From Hirsutella rhossiliensis (Eukaryota; Ascomycota; Sordariomycetes; Hypocreales; Ophiocordycipitaceae), in assembly GCF_020360975.1 (NCBI RefSeq), contig NW_025408670.1, positions 868,001-932,000 on the forward strand: a DNA stretch of 64,000 nucleotides, written 5' to 3'. A program made the position numbers and the translations under genes. Every line of letters starts with the position of its first letter. Positions within the stretch are counted from its first letter, which is position 1. Under the pieces are notes generated by a model. The model searched no databases and was not told where the DNA came from. It saw only the letters and a list, made by a program, of their open reading frames with translations. Shown piece by piece: positions 1-10,647 of this stretch.

Positions 1-168
1 TTGCCATGAAGACACGTGGTGATCATACTCCTCGGCCGAATAATTGCCCACGACGAGCGTGTCCTTGGGCAGATCCTCAAAGAAGCATTTGGGCGCGGAG
101 CCGTCGACATACAAGTGCAGAGCCGAGGCGAGGGAGAGGATGGAGAGGAGAGGCAAAAGGGCCCTCAT
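1..168 (-). CDS. p24-family (emp24/gp25L/ERP1-like) cargo receptor, N-terminal part
   Basis: Partial gene on the minus strand, running off the left edge; only the first 56 codons are present. The ATG is at 168-166. The product starts with a hydrophobic signal peptide (MRALLPLLSILSLASA) and then the start of a GOLD domain, with the p24 signature KCFFEDLPKDTLVVGNY. In this family such proteins are type I membrane proteins of COPII/COPI vesicles that select cargo and help ER-Golgi sorting. The FEDLP / DTLVVG pattern fits the alpha (Erp1-like) or a related class, but the transmembrane segment and cytosolic tail lie outside the window, so the subclass is not settled. It is divergent from SWC4, with 374 bp between the two ATGs. 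Confidence 0.85.
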   Translation of the reverse strand, partial: MRALLPLLSILSLASALHLYVDGSAPKCFFEDLPKDTLVVGNYSAEEYDHHVSSWQ

Positions 169-542
169 TTCGACGAGGTTTCGGGAGCGCTGAAGAGCTC
201 GCCGGTCGTCGGATCTGGGCTCTTGTCGGTTTGGCGGTGGGCGTCCCCCTTTCGCTCGAGCTTCGGTTTGATGGGTGGGCGTTTGTGACAGATGGCTTGG
301 CGTGTGGAAGCTGCCACGTTCAGGAAAAGGTACAGGCCCGGTCACGTGCGCGGGAGGCGGCGACCTCTGGCGCTTTTGACCGTGAGCGGCCTCGAAAAGC
401 CAAGAACAACACTTTTCGTAATCGCAACAACTCGCCATCTATTGCACAACTGCCTTCGATACGCACGGGACGAGTGGGATCAAGCGCCTCCGACGTGCAA
501 TGAAATCCGCCTCTTGAGACGTCAACCAGCACTTCCCCGACA
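169..542. promoter_or_regulatory. Divergent intergenic region p24 / SWC4
   Basis: 374 bp between two divergent start codons (168 on minus, 543 on plus). It must hold both promoters and 5' leaders. I see no clear TATA box and no other gene. Confidence 0.5.
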
Positions 543-2441
543 ATGACGTCCGATGTCCGCGACGTGCTCAATCTGCCCGAGGGCGGCGCCGGGCCGCGAC
601 CGTCCAAGAAGCAAAAGGTGGCGGCCCCGAAGCCGAACCTCAAGGGCCTGGCACGCGAGGTGCACCTCCTCGGCGGCGACAACCCCATCGCCATCGTCCC
701 TGAACCCACGCAGTTCAAGAAGCGGCGCTTGGCCAGCCGCAAGCCAGCGGCGCGATGGGACATGCGGCCCTTCCGGAACACTGGCCGCGAGGACCAAAGC
801 CTGATACTGCACCACTGGAAGCGGCAGGAGACCAAGGAAGACGGCGAGGGCGTGGCGCAGGAGAGCGCCGAGACGACGGACGAGATGGAGGACTCGACGT
901 TTTCCAAGTACAGCGTTCGTGTCTCGGTGCCTCAGTACAGCGATGACCAGTATCGGCAGCACCTGCAGAGCGCCGAATGGTCCAAGGAGGAGACGGACTA
1001 CCTGATGGGCTTGGTGCAGGACCTCGACATCCGGTGGCCCCTCGTCTGGGACCGATACGAGTGGAGCCCGCCCGCGACCAACGGCGAAGCGAATGCGGAC
1101 GGCGACGAGAGTAAGGCTGTTGTGCCGGCTGCGTGCTCGCGGTCGATGGAGGATCTCAAAGCTCGCTATTACGAAGTGGCCTCGAAGATGATGGCTGCAC
1201 AGAAGCCCGTCCAGTACATGAGCCAGTCCGAGTTTGCGCTCCACGAGATGATGGCGCACTTTAACCCCCAACAGGAAAAAGCCCGCAAGGACTTTGCCAT
1301 GAACTCGCTGTCACGGTCCCGCGACGAGACGCGCGAGGAAGAATCCTTGCTGCTCGAGATCAAGCGAATCCTCGCGAGGAGCGAGCGATTCAATGAAGAG
1401 CGGAGGGAACTCTACAACCGCCTGGACTATCCTCGCGCCGAGACGGACATTGGCTCCTTCAAGTCATCGTCTGGCCTGCAGACTCTCCTGCAAAACCTGA
1501 TGAGCGCCGACAAGTCTAAGAAGCGCAAGTCCATCATGGGCACCGACGGCGTGAGCCCAGGGGCCCCAACCGGGCCGCAGCCCGCCACTCAAGATTCTGG
1601 CAAACGAGACAGCATCGCCACGGCCTCGGCCAGCGCCCATCGTGATTCCATAGGAGCCGCCGCTACGCCAATGGGGGGGAGTAAGAAGGCTCAACAGCAA
1701 CCGCCGTCTCAGCAACAGCAGCAACAGCAACAACAGCCGAACCTGCCACAGCAGCAGCAGCAAGAGCGACGCAAACTCAACGAACACGAGGAAGCCATCT
1801 ACGGTGTTACGCGCTTTGACCGGCTGGGCTCTGGGCCGACGTTCCGGACGGAAAAGATCAACAAGCTCTTCTCGCACAAGTCGAATCAGCAGCAGATGCG
1901 TATTAACAATACGCTCAACGAGCTTGATGTTCCAAGCAAGCTGGCCATGGCCACGGCGGCAACGACGCAGCAATATGAGCAACTCCTCGTGGCAGTGAAT
2001 GGCCTTCTCGAGGCCCGCAAGCTCTCAGACAAGTTCGACGCCGAGATCAAGCTGGAGCGGACGAAGAAGGCGGAGCGGGAAAGGGCATTGGCACCACCTG
2101 AGCCGGAGAAGGAAACGCAGAACGGCGAAACCAAGGGGGAGACTAATGGAGACGATGCTGGCGGAGGCGGCGACGGTGGTGTTGCCGACGAAGCCAAGAC
2201 GGCTCGCGATGCGGCCCAGAAGGATGAGGGAGAATGGAGGCCGACTGCGCCCGCCGAAGGTGACGGCGACAATGACGGCAGTGAAAAGAAGGCTCAGACG
2301 GATGGCAACGAGGGCGCAGAGGAACAGGTCCGGGATGCCACGGACAGGGAAAAAGGGGCGGGGCCCGGAATCGCGCACAAGCGCAGCGCGAGTGTCTTGA
2401 GCACCATGAGCGACAAAAGCGCCAAGCGGCAGAAGAAGTAG
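543..2441 (+). CDS. SWC4: SWR1-complex protein 4 (SWC4/EAF2, DMAP1 homolog)
   Basis: Single exon, 632 aa, ATG in context acaATGacg. The N-terminal region (MTSDVRDVLNLP, KQKVAAPKPNLKGLAREVHLLGGDNP) and the block WSKEETDYLMGLVQDLDIRWPLVWDRY at about residues 145-175 are typical of SWC4/DMAP1, with a SANT/Myb-like fold there. A C-terminal helical DMAP1 region follows around residues 415-500. In yeast Swc4 is shared by the SWR1 remodeller (H2A.Z deposition) and the NuA4 acetyltransferase, so a nuclear chromatin role is expected. A Gln-rich run from CAG/CAA codons lies at about 1690-1770, and the C-terminus is acidic, Gly/Glu/Lys-rich and poorly conserved. The start sits 374 bp from the divergent p24 gene. 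Confidence 0.93.
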   Translation: MTSDVRDVLNLPEGGAGPRPSKKQKVAAPKPNLKGLAREVHLLGGDNPIAIVPEPTQFKKRRLASRKPAARWDMRPFRNTGREDQSLILHHWKRQETKEDGEGVAQESAETTDEMEDSTFSKYSVRVSVPQYSDDQYRQHLQSAEWSKEETDYLMGLVQDLDIRWPLVWDRYEWSPPATNGEANADGDESKAVVPAACSRSMEDLKARYYEVASKMMAAQKPVQYMSQSEFALHEMMAHFNPQQEKARKDFAMNSLSRSRDETREEESLLLEIKRILARSERFNEERRELYNRLDYPRAETDIGSFKSSSGLQTLLQNLMSADKSKKRKSIMGTDGVSPGAPTGPQPATQDSGKRDSIATASASAHRDSIGAAATPMGGSKKAQQQPPSQQQQQQQQQPNLPQQQQQERRKLNEHEEAIYGVTRFDRLGSGPTFRTEKINKLFSHKSNQQQMRINNTLNELDVPSKLAMATAATTQQYEQLLVAVNGLLEARKLSDKFDAEIKLERTKKAERERALAPPEPEKETQNGETKGETNGDDAGGGGDGGVADEAKTARDAAQKDEGEWRPTAPAEGDGDNDGSEKKAQTDGNEGAEEQVRDATDREKGAGPGIAHKRSASVLSTMSDKSAKRQKK

Positions 2442-5002
2442 GATCCAACCACCCAGGTACTTGATCTGTACATGCCGAGATGAGATCTGGATGAATGCAG
2501 GGTTGCTCTGCATGCGGGGAAACGGAGCGGAGAAGACTGATACGCGGAATCATCCCGACCGTTGCGACTCTGCGAGATGCGACTCGGCGGCGTCGGCAGC
2601 GTGCGGGCGCAGGATTTCAGCTGCTGGCGACGTTGAGAGGGAACTCCTGAGGTTGAGCCAAGGACTGGACGGGCGCTTGGCCAATGGCGGCGTCTAGCAG
2701 CCACGGGCCTACTGCACGAGAAGAAGCGGATCAAACGGCGGGCCCAAGGGTGAAGGCGCGCGACGGCGATGGGGTGAATGCAGGTACATAGATGTATGGA
2801 TTTCTAGGTGCTTGCATGTGCTGGGAGCGTGTAATACCAAGACGCCGAGCCGGGGGACGTGATTGGCTCCGTGGTGAGGTCGATGCTGTTGACGCCCCTG
2901 AGAGCGGCTGGTGATGATGACGAGAGCAAGTCCAGGCATGTCTAGTGAAGGATCGAGTCGAAGATGAAGGACGAGACCGAGTAGATGGAATGTGACGTGT
3001 CGCTGTGATGGGCGCAGATAGCTGATGGCAAGAGATGGGCAAGTTGGCCGAGGGCTGAACGAAAAGCCCGCCCCTCCACGCTGCACCCCTTGATCCCCTG
3101 CCCTCCCGGCCAAGGCAGAAAACGCAGCCGCATCCAAAGGCCGGCGCCGTCGAGAGGAGGGCCTGTAGCTAACGTGTGCTGTGAATGTGTAGTCGGGCGC
3201 TTAAGCGGGCGGGCGGCTATGCGGTGCTAAAAGCCAAGGGGCAGCCCTTTCCTTCTTCCTTCTCTCTCTGAAAACCTTTCTTTCTTTTTGGGTCTTCTGC
3301 ACGGTTTTTTTTTGGTTGTTTTGCTTTGTTTTGGCTGGGGGAAAGCTGAGGATGGGTCAACTTGCAGTGTGGCGTGTGTCGGGCGCTTATGCCGCCGCCG
3401 ACGCCGTGGCAAGGGGGGGATGCAGGCAGGGGCAGCTCCGAGGGAGACCTGGACGGAGGCTCGCTCACCGACGGGGCCTCCCTCACCGGGCCATCTGCGA
3501 CGTCAATGTTGGCAGCAGCTGATGGATGTGTTTGGCGGTGCGAAGACAGCTCTCAGGTCACTTGCAGGGATTGTAGCCAGTCGGACGCCGCGTAGGAGAG
3601 GAGATACCTCAGCGTTTTGCTCGCACATCACCCTTTTCGAGAAGGCCTCTTGGCACTGGATGGCTAGGTAATTCGCGCTTATCCCAGCATCCACAAGGCA
3701 CGGGTTTTGATAGGCTCTCTCTGCGGAGTGATGGGTGTCGGCTTAGTGTCCCAACTTTACATACCGTGGGTTCTGCAACTTGAGGGCTGTTTGCACTGCC
3801 AAAGGGCTGGGCGGAAGAGCTGGACATGAACACTTTTCAATGCCCCTCTTCTCTTTCGAAACCCAGCTTGTAGTATCCGTGCCTAGATTCATCAGCCCTC
3901 GGGGGGCGGCTGCTGTGCGCGGTTAGCCAAGGTACCTCTCGGCCAGGCGCGCTGCGCTTTCCGGGCTTGTTGTACCGGCTACCTCGCCGCCGTGACGTGG
4001 CGCGCGTTAAGAATTGCGGGACACGGTGAGACGCCGCGAGTCGCGCGTGACTTGCTCGGCCAGCTTTGCTAGCGTCGGCTTTTAACCCGCCCCCGGATCG
4101 GCACGCCGACGGCAGCGGAGAACAGGGGGGAGACTCCACTTGGCACCGCTAATGACAGCCTCATGCTACGGCGTTAATCGTCAAGGCGTATTATTATATC
4201 ATCCGTACAGGCTACTCGTGCAGCCAACGCGTGGGCTCGTCGTCGTGCGGCTGACGTCTTACATATAATCAGGCCCGGTCTTCCGAGCGCCGCCTCTCGG
4301 CGTGCCATGGCCGAGGTTGCACAGCCAGCGACAAACCAGCTATCCCCGTTCTCCCTCTCCCTCTTTGACTTTTTGACTTTGACAGCCCCGGCAGCGTCGT
4401 TGGAGATAAGCCGCCATGACCGTCTTCAGCCTTCTTTGGCAGAGGCGTCGCCCCCACGGGCCCGGCATTGCAGCCAACGAGCCTGGCCTGGCCTTTAGCC
4501 CTGGACAAGAGAAATGTTCCCTTTGAAGCAGTCATTTCCCCCTCTGCCCCCAGCTGTCTAGTCTGCCTGCGAGTCGAGGTTGTCCTCCTTCGTCCCAAAT
4601 GCCCTTTTCTTTACCAACGCCGAGCCATGTCATTTGAATCGCAATTCAAGAGCGAGCAACATGCGGCGTCGGAAGAAGCCAATGTCGCCTGATCCGAATC
4701 TCATTCACAACTCCTTTGGTGTCTCATGAGGTTGGTGTTGGTCGCCCGAGCCCAAGTTCGGACCCGGGTCAGCAGATGATGCCTCGCCTCGCCGCGTCTT
4801 ATCCAATGTTGGTCTCCCAAGCACATGTTGGAAGAAGCAAGAGTCGGAAAAAAGATGAGACAGAGAGTGCGCAAGCAAGGCCGGCAAGTGGTAGGAAGCG
4901 GTGCCGTCGAGACCAACCGCCGACGTGACCGGGCGGCGGCGTGGTTGGACGCCTCGTCGTCGCCCCTTGTTGCGGCTGTCCCAATCGGCTGCGATCAAGT
5001 AG

Positions 5003-5039
5003 CCTGGTGCGCTCGCATTGACCTGGTGCGCTCGCATTA
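5003..5039. repeat. 19-bp tandem duplication
   Basis: The unit cctggtgcgctcgcatt(g/a) occurs twice head to tail (5003-5021 and 5022-5039), almost identical. It lies in non-coding DNA with no evident function and probably arose by slippage. Confidence 0.85.
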
Positions 5040-6254
5040 CTAACTTCTTGGCGCGCGAGGAGGCGTCGAGAACGGGCCACGAGCAGGGCGCCTTGCTTGC
5101 CTGCGACCTGGCTATGCTTCGCGGCGCCACGCCGTTGGAAGGGCCAGTGTGCCTAGACTCCCCTTGCGCCACGCACTCGCGCGCGTCGGAGCAAGGATGC
5201 CGCGTGAGAGTGCGTCTGTGTGATTGTCGATGCTTATGCTACGCATGTGTGTATTCTTCACACGCTACTGCCTAGCCTCGCATTGTATCCAACGGCACGC
5301 ACCCGCCCTTGGCCATGGGGGAACAAACGCCGCTCGTGATTGGCCTCGCCGTCGAGGCCATGTGACGGCGTAGGCGGCGTAGCAGGGTGACGGGGCAAGA
5401 CGCATTGACGAATGTAGACATGACGACGGGCCGGCGAGCGCTCGGTTTCAAGGTGGCAGGTTGTCACGTCGAACAAGGAGAGAAGCGAAGAGCCGTTGTG
5501 CGCGTCTGGTGCCCCCGGGGCGGCAGAAGAGGGGTGAAACATGCGCGCGCGTGAGAACGTTGTGATGTGAGTACTGTAGATACCGGAACCAACTCACCCG
5601 CAAATACTAGGCACCTGATTGCCGCGAAGCTCGATGAGACGGTTGGACGATCTGAAGGACGTTTCGTTGAAGCCTGCCATGCGCCGCCATGACATGGGGG
5701 CCTGGACGGGGGTGTTGGCCGCCTGTGGCCCCGGATTGGTTATCCATCCAGCGGGTATAGCGAAGACATCGTGTGTCCCCAAGGGACGCCTCTGGTTCGA
5801 GTCAGAGATTGCTCCCTCTCGAGATGATAAAGTACGTGAACCAGATCGAGGGATCAACAATGGAGACGAAGACGTCATGCGATAAGATGAACCGCCAACG
5901 GGAGTACATGCTTGCTCGAGCAGTGTCGGGTCGAGATGGCTGTGGGATAGAAGGAGAGCTGAAGAAGACCAAGATGAGCACATCTGGCGCTGCGGTGCAG
6001 CACCCGACAGGGGCACCCCGTCGTAGAGAAGGCGGGCATGAAACTTGGCGAAACAGAGAGACGCGTCGGCGTCTGTGTTTCCCGCATGGCCAGGCGTCTC
6101 CGCCTAAAATGACTCGACGATGCGGGTGGGAGACGTTTGATGATGGACGGATGGTGTAGGTACAAGGGCAAAGTACTGTACCGTGCGGAAGCGGGCGGCT
6201 AAAGTGGGCAATGGGGCGGCGTGTTGGAAGTACCTTGTACTGCACCGTCTGTAC

Positions 6255-6281
6255 TACCTACCTTACCTACCTACCTAGGTA
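6255..6281. repeat. ACCTACCTTACC / CCTAGG motif cluster
   Basis: Tandem tacctacc/ttacc units end in the palindrome TACCTAGGTA. Near-identical clusters recur at about 34449-34490 and 34861-34883. Such degenerate CCTA/TAGG clusters lie in promoters or leaders here, not in coding sequence. A role as a protein-binding site is inference. Confidence 0.6.
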
Positions 6282-8548
6282 ACGTACAGCGCATCTGAAA
6301 CACGTGCAGAGTCGCCGTGTACTTTGTGGGCCGCCGTGCCTGGCGGTGCCCGCTAGTACCTGGGGCCTAAGCGCGGGCCCGCCCTGTCATCTCAAGTCGC
6401 GTCGCCAAAGGCTGTACTTTGTACTTGTCTTTTATGCCAGAGACAGGTCGGCGATACCAGGCCCGGCTGTCACAGACAACTCCCCCTCTGCCCGTGTGAC
6501 GTTGCCTTGCTCCCTCTGCGCAATTGGGTGATTCGAGGCGGGCGGTGTGACGCATCGTGCCCGGGGGATGGGGGGGGGGGGTTGAAGGTTTCCGAAGCGC
6601 CTTTTACCCAGGCGCGACTGTCACTCGCCCTGCCGGTGCACGTCTACACTCTCTCTACACGCGAGCACCGCCCTCTCTCTGCCGGTGATCTGGACGTCTA
6701 GCATAGAGCCTCGTCCGTGTCTCCCTGTCTTACGAGCAGGCAGTTCGGCTGCACCTGCGCAGACGTGGACATGTAGTAGCATCGGACATCCGGCAACTCC
6801 CCGGAGAGGCCCGGCGCAAAGAGAGTGCGCGTCCGTGGGGCGATTTGGCCTGCGACGACCTTGGCAGTATAAAGCATAATGCGAAGACATGGACGAATGG
6901 CAGGCACGCATGGAGACACATGGCATCTGATATGGCTTTGAGTCTGAATAGATGCTTGGGGTGGAGCCGGTTTGGTGCGCGGCTTGCTGCGGGCACGCCC
7001 CCTTTTGTCTCCACTCGGCCGGCATCTGGATCTACGGGGACTCATGGCACTCATGGCGCAGAGTACAGATATGTATGTCGGGAACGGAGCTGCTGGAGTT
7101 GCATCTCCTGTAGAGTACAGGGCCGCTGCGATGCAAGAAGGAGCACGTACTGTACAGTACCGTATTTTACACAGTCGATCGGCTGGGAGACAAACAAGCA
7201 CGAGAGACGACAGGCTTCAGGTGAAGGTGGAAGAATATGTACAGTATACATACACACACACTCGCCGGCCTGGCGACAGTGGACGGTAAAACACATCAAC
7301 GACTCGGCAGGCGAGCGATTTTAGGTGCAGGGCGCTTGCAAAGCTGGCGAGCAGATGGCAGGCAAGCGAGGGCCAAGCGAGCAGACACACCGAGATGGAC
7401 CCGTCTTGGTCCGCAGATGCAGTCTACAGCGGGGCCCCGGTGTCATGCACGGAGAAGCAGGTATCGCCTATCACTTACTCGACGGCTGAAGTCGAGTAGT
7501 TAGTCGACTACGACATGTATATAATTAGTACAGAGTACGGATACTCCGTACTCGGCCGTGCTGTGCTGTCAGAAGCGACCTTTCCGGATGGGGACACGAC
7601 CCCTCGGCCAATACAGAGTACCAGCCGTCTAGCGCTGTTTGGGTCTCCCCGCTGCCGCCGTTGCCAACCGCTGGGCGCTAGGACAGTGCCTGTAAGTGCC
7701 TCGTCTCTTCCTCTGCACCAACCAGCATTGGTCGGCCAGTCGCCCCCGACTCCGTCTCTCGCCTCTTCTCTCGCCCTTCAGCCCGTGCTTGGCCAGCGAT
7801 GCGCTCGCGTTGCCTGGCCCGAAGCTCTGTTCTCTGTTTTCCAAGGCCCCGAGCAGCAGGGAAGCGCCCCCCAGACGGAGCCGGCGGCTTATCCCGGGCC
7901 ACGCAGCCGCAGCCTGCGACATAATAATCGCGCGCCAAACGAGGCCACCCCTTCCTCCTCCTTCCCCGACTGAGGAAAAAAAAGAGGGACCCAAGCTTCC
8001 GAAACTCCCCAACAAGCGCGCGACCCTTCCTTCCGCCTTTTATCACCACCGCCGTGACTTTTTTTCTCCCCGCCTTGAGCTTCAACCGAGCCTGCTTCTC
8101 ACTTGCCTCTTTTTTCCCCCGCCTGCATCCTTGCGCAGGCCCGACGCGCTCCGTGTCGGTGGCGGCGGCGACGGTCCATCTTCTTCTCGCTGCTCCATTC
8201 GCTCTGGAGCGTGGGCTGAGTAAGGGTTGCTGCGCTCCTGAGACCAGCACAGTCAACCAGGGCACATGCGCGCTCGCCGGCCTTCCCACACGCCCAATTT
8301 TCTCACACAACGCCTCGGGCCCTGTCTCGGCTCCCTGGGGACTCCCTCCGTTCCTCGCTGCCGTGTCCCATCTCCCAGCGCTAATTGGGCCCCGACAACG
8401 ACCCTCGTTAGCCAACGGCCTCGACGACCCGTGCCAGCTCGACCCGGAGCCACGATTCCTCTTTGCTCCCTCGTCGCCCGCTCTGTGCGCCCTTCTTGTC
8501 TTGTGGTCACAAACCAGCTGCCCTCCACCCCACAGCTCCTCAACCAAC

Positions 8549-10647
8549 ATGTCCACCTTCACCGCCCTAAATGGGGCCTCCCCAAAGACGACGGATCCGC
8601 CACATCCAAAGGCTACGGCTGAAAATCAAGCCGCCGTTGACGACCAGCCTCTGGGCTCAGCCCTACTTCAGTATCAGAAGCCAACCGATGTCCCCACGAA
8701 CCAAAGGGGCTCCTGGCGAGTGCAAGACCGCCCGTCATTCCACCCGGCCAACTATTCCGACGCCGAGCAGTCGCACAAGCGGAAACGCTCAGATTCGTTG
8801 GAACCAAGGCATCAAGACGCCCCTCGAGAGCCAACGCCAGACACGGCCCCTGCCACATCCCACGCCGAGGCCCGCGGCTCCCACGCGCCGACCCAACAAG
8901 CACATCGCCAGGGAAGCGACGAGCTGCGAGACAGGGACGCCTCTCCGTGGAGTTCCCAACAAGGCCGAGACGAGAGAGATACTTATGAAGCTCGGCAGAG
9001 ATCCGCCACCCCGACCCAGGGTCACATGGACGAGCAGGCAGGGGATGCGCTACGCAGAGCCGCCGGCCACATGGACCACAGCGACTACAGTCAGACGAGC
9101 CCCGATGCCGAGGACAGGTCCATGGGCCTCTACGGCAGCCCCTATGCTGCAGACCACAGGCAGGACTCGATGCCCCATCATGACCCCAAGAAGCGAAAGC
9201 GCAACTTTAGCAATCGAACAAAGACTGGTTGTCTGACCTGCCGCAAGCGCAAGAAGAAGTGCGACGAACACAAGCCCGAGTGTATGTTGTTGCTTTCGCC
9301 GTGCCCCTATTGCCATGCTGACTCCTTCCGCAGGCAGCAACTGCATTCGCGGCGGATTCGTATGTGCAGGCTACCCACCGCAGAGGGGCCCCGGCTGGCA
9401 GAAGCCCGACAACAAGGCCGCGACCGTTCCCCTCGAGTCCAAGGACCCCAGCTACGTGCCCCCTGGCGCCTATGGTATGCCGCAACACGGGGCCGCCTAT
9501 GGGGCCCAGCCCGTCAAGCGTGAGCCCCTGCCGCACTATCGAGGCCAGGCTCTCCGGATAGACCCGCCCCAGGGCCGCCCGCTGGCCGCCTGCGACGACG
9601 ACCGCCCAACTGCATCGACACTGCCCAGCGCGTCTGCTGTTAGTCCCGAGAGCAAGCTCTCCGCCATCGCCTACGCACCCGGTAACGCCTTTCCCACGCC
9701 CGTCAGCGCAAACACGCAGCCCCCGTCATTCGGAGAAAGGATGAACAAGGACTATCCACGCGTGCCCCCGTTGCACGACCTGGGCAGGGGGGAGCCCGAA
9801 ACGCCCCATCCGTCCAACTCTCTGCCCCAGATCAACATTCTTCACCCCACGCGCGTGAGCAGCCCGACCGCGCACCCGCAACCCACCTCCTCGAGCGCCC
9901 AGGTCGCCGCGCAGCTCGCCCTGTCCCATCCGCAGTATCCGCAGAGGAGGACGCAGAAGGAGGAGATGCTCTCGGGACGCCACTACTATCCCTTTGACAA
10001 GGAACTGTGCCTGGAGCGCGAGCGCTGCGCCGTTGCCTGCTGGAGGTTCAACAACCTCACGACGCCGCCCACCCACGGCGTGTCGCCCGACGAACGATCC
10101 CGCCTCTTCCTCGAGATACTGCAGCCTCGCGACCCCGTCCGCGTCTCGCCCTCGGAGGCATCCCCCGTCACCAACGTGGGACGCGTCGGCCGCCACGTCG
10201 CCGTCGAGACACCCTTTACCTGCGACTATGGCTACAACATCTCCATCGGCCACCACGTCGTCATTGGCCGACACTGCACCATCAACGACGTCTGCGAGGT
10301 CAAGATTGGCGACAACTGCGTCATCGGCCCCAACGTCAGCCTGTTCACGGCGACCTTGCCCATCGACCCCAAGAAGCGCCAAGGCGGACAGGGACCGCAG
10401 CTCGGGAGAGGCATCATCATTGAGCAGGACTGCTGGATCGGGGGAGGAGCCACCATCTTGCCCGGTCGCACAATCGGCAAGGGGAGCACGGTTGGCGCCG
10501 GGTCTATTGTGACCAAGGTTTGTTTTGCCCGACTCTGCGTCCGGTAACAGCGTCGCAGCTGACCGCTTGTTGCAGGATGTCCCCCCTTTTACGGTCGTGG
10601 CAGGTAACCCTGCACGCGTTTTGCGCGGCATTGGCATTGCGCCGTAA
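8549..10647 (+). CDS. Zn2Cys6 transcription factor fused to a maltose-acetyltransferase-like hexapeptide domain
   Basis: Three exons: 8549-9281, 9334-10517, 10576-10647 (introns 52 and 58 bp, GT...CAG); 662 aa. The first intron splits the fourth Cys codon of the zinc cluster. Residues 1-225 are low complexity. Residues about 228-255 form a C6 binuclear cluster, CX2CX6CX6CX2CX6C, preceded by basic KKRKRNFSNRTK. After a Pro-rich linker, residues about 450-510 match a maltose-acetyltransferase N-terminal domain (HYYPFDKELCLERERC), and about 530-655 are left-handed beta-helix hexapeptide repeats (IGHHVVIG, IGDNCVIGPNV, DCWIGGGATILPG, ending VVAGNPARV). This architecture is known in filamentous fungi. 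The expected catalytic His of the ATHP motif is Leu (codon 10356-10358), so enzyme activity is doubtful. No ATG exists in the open frame upstream of 8549, which supports this start (caaccaacATGtcc). Confidence 0.88.

Larger units (their letters stand above)
2442..8548. other. Long stretch without a recognisable gene
   Basis: About 6.1 kb between SWC4 and the Zn2Cys6-acetyltransferase gene. Open frames here (for example minus 2709-3137, plus 5773-6159) are short, have no family motifs and look like chance frames in GC-rich DNA. Visible elements are a 19-bp tandem duplication (5003-5039), an ACCTACCTTACC / CCTAGG cluster (about 6255-6281) and a palindromic tacggatactccgta near 7536-7550. The last roughly 600 bp is strongly pyrimidine-rich, like a fungal promoter or long 5' leader for the downstream gene. 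No tRNA or 5S rRNA could be folded by eye. Non-coding transcripts are possible but not supported by sequence alone. Confidence 0.5.

Noticed and set aside
522..1271. 249-codon open frame antisense to SWC4
   Set aside because: Shadow of a GC-rich coding exon; no domain, and SWC4 itself is well supported.
5748..5815. tRNA-like stretch with ggttcgagtc
   Set aside because: The T-arm-like sequence does not pair correctly, the putative anticodon stem closes on a 3-nt loop, and no acceptor stem could be formed.
8054..8548. N-terminal extension of the Zn2Cys6-acetyltransferase protein
   Set aside because: The frame is open but contains no ATG and reads as pyrimidine-rich leader sequence; ATG 8549 has good context.
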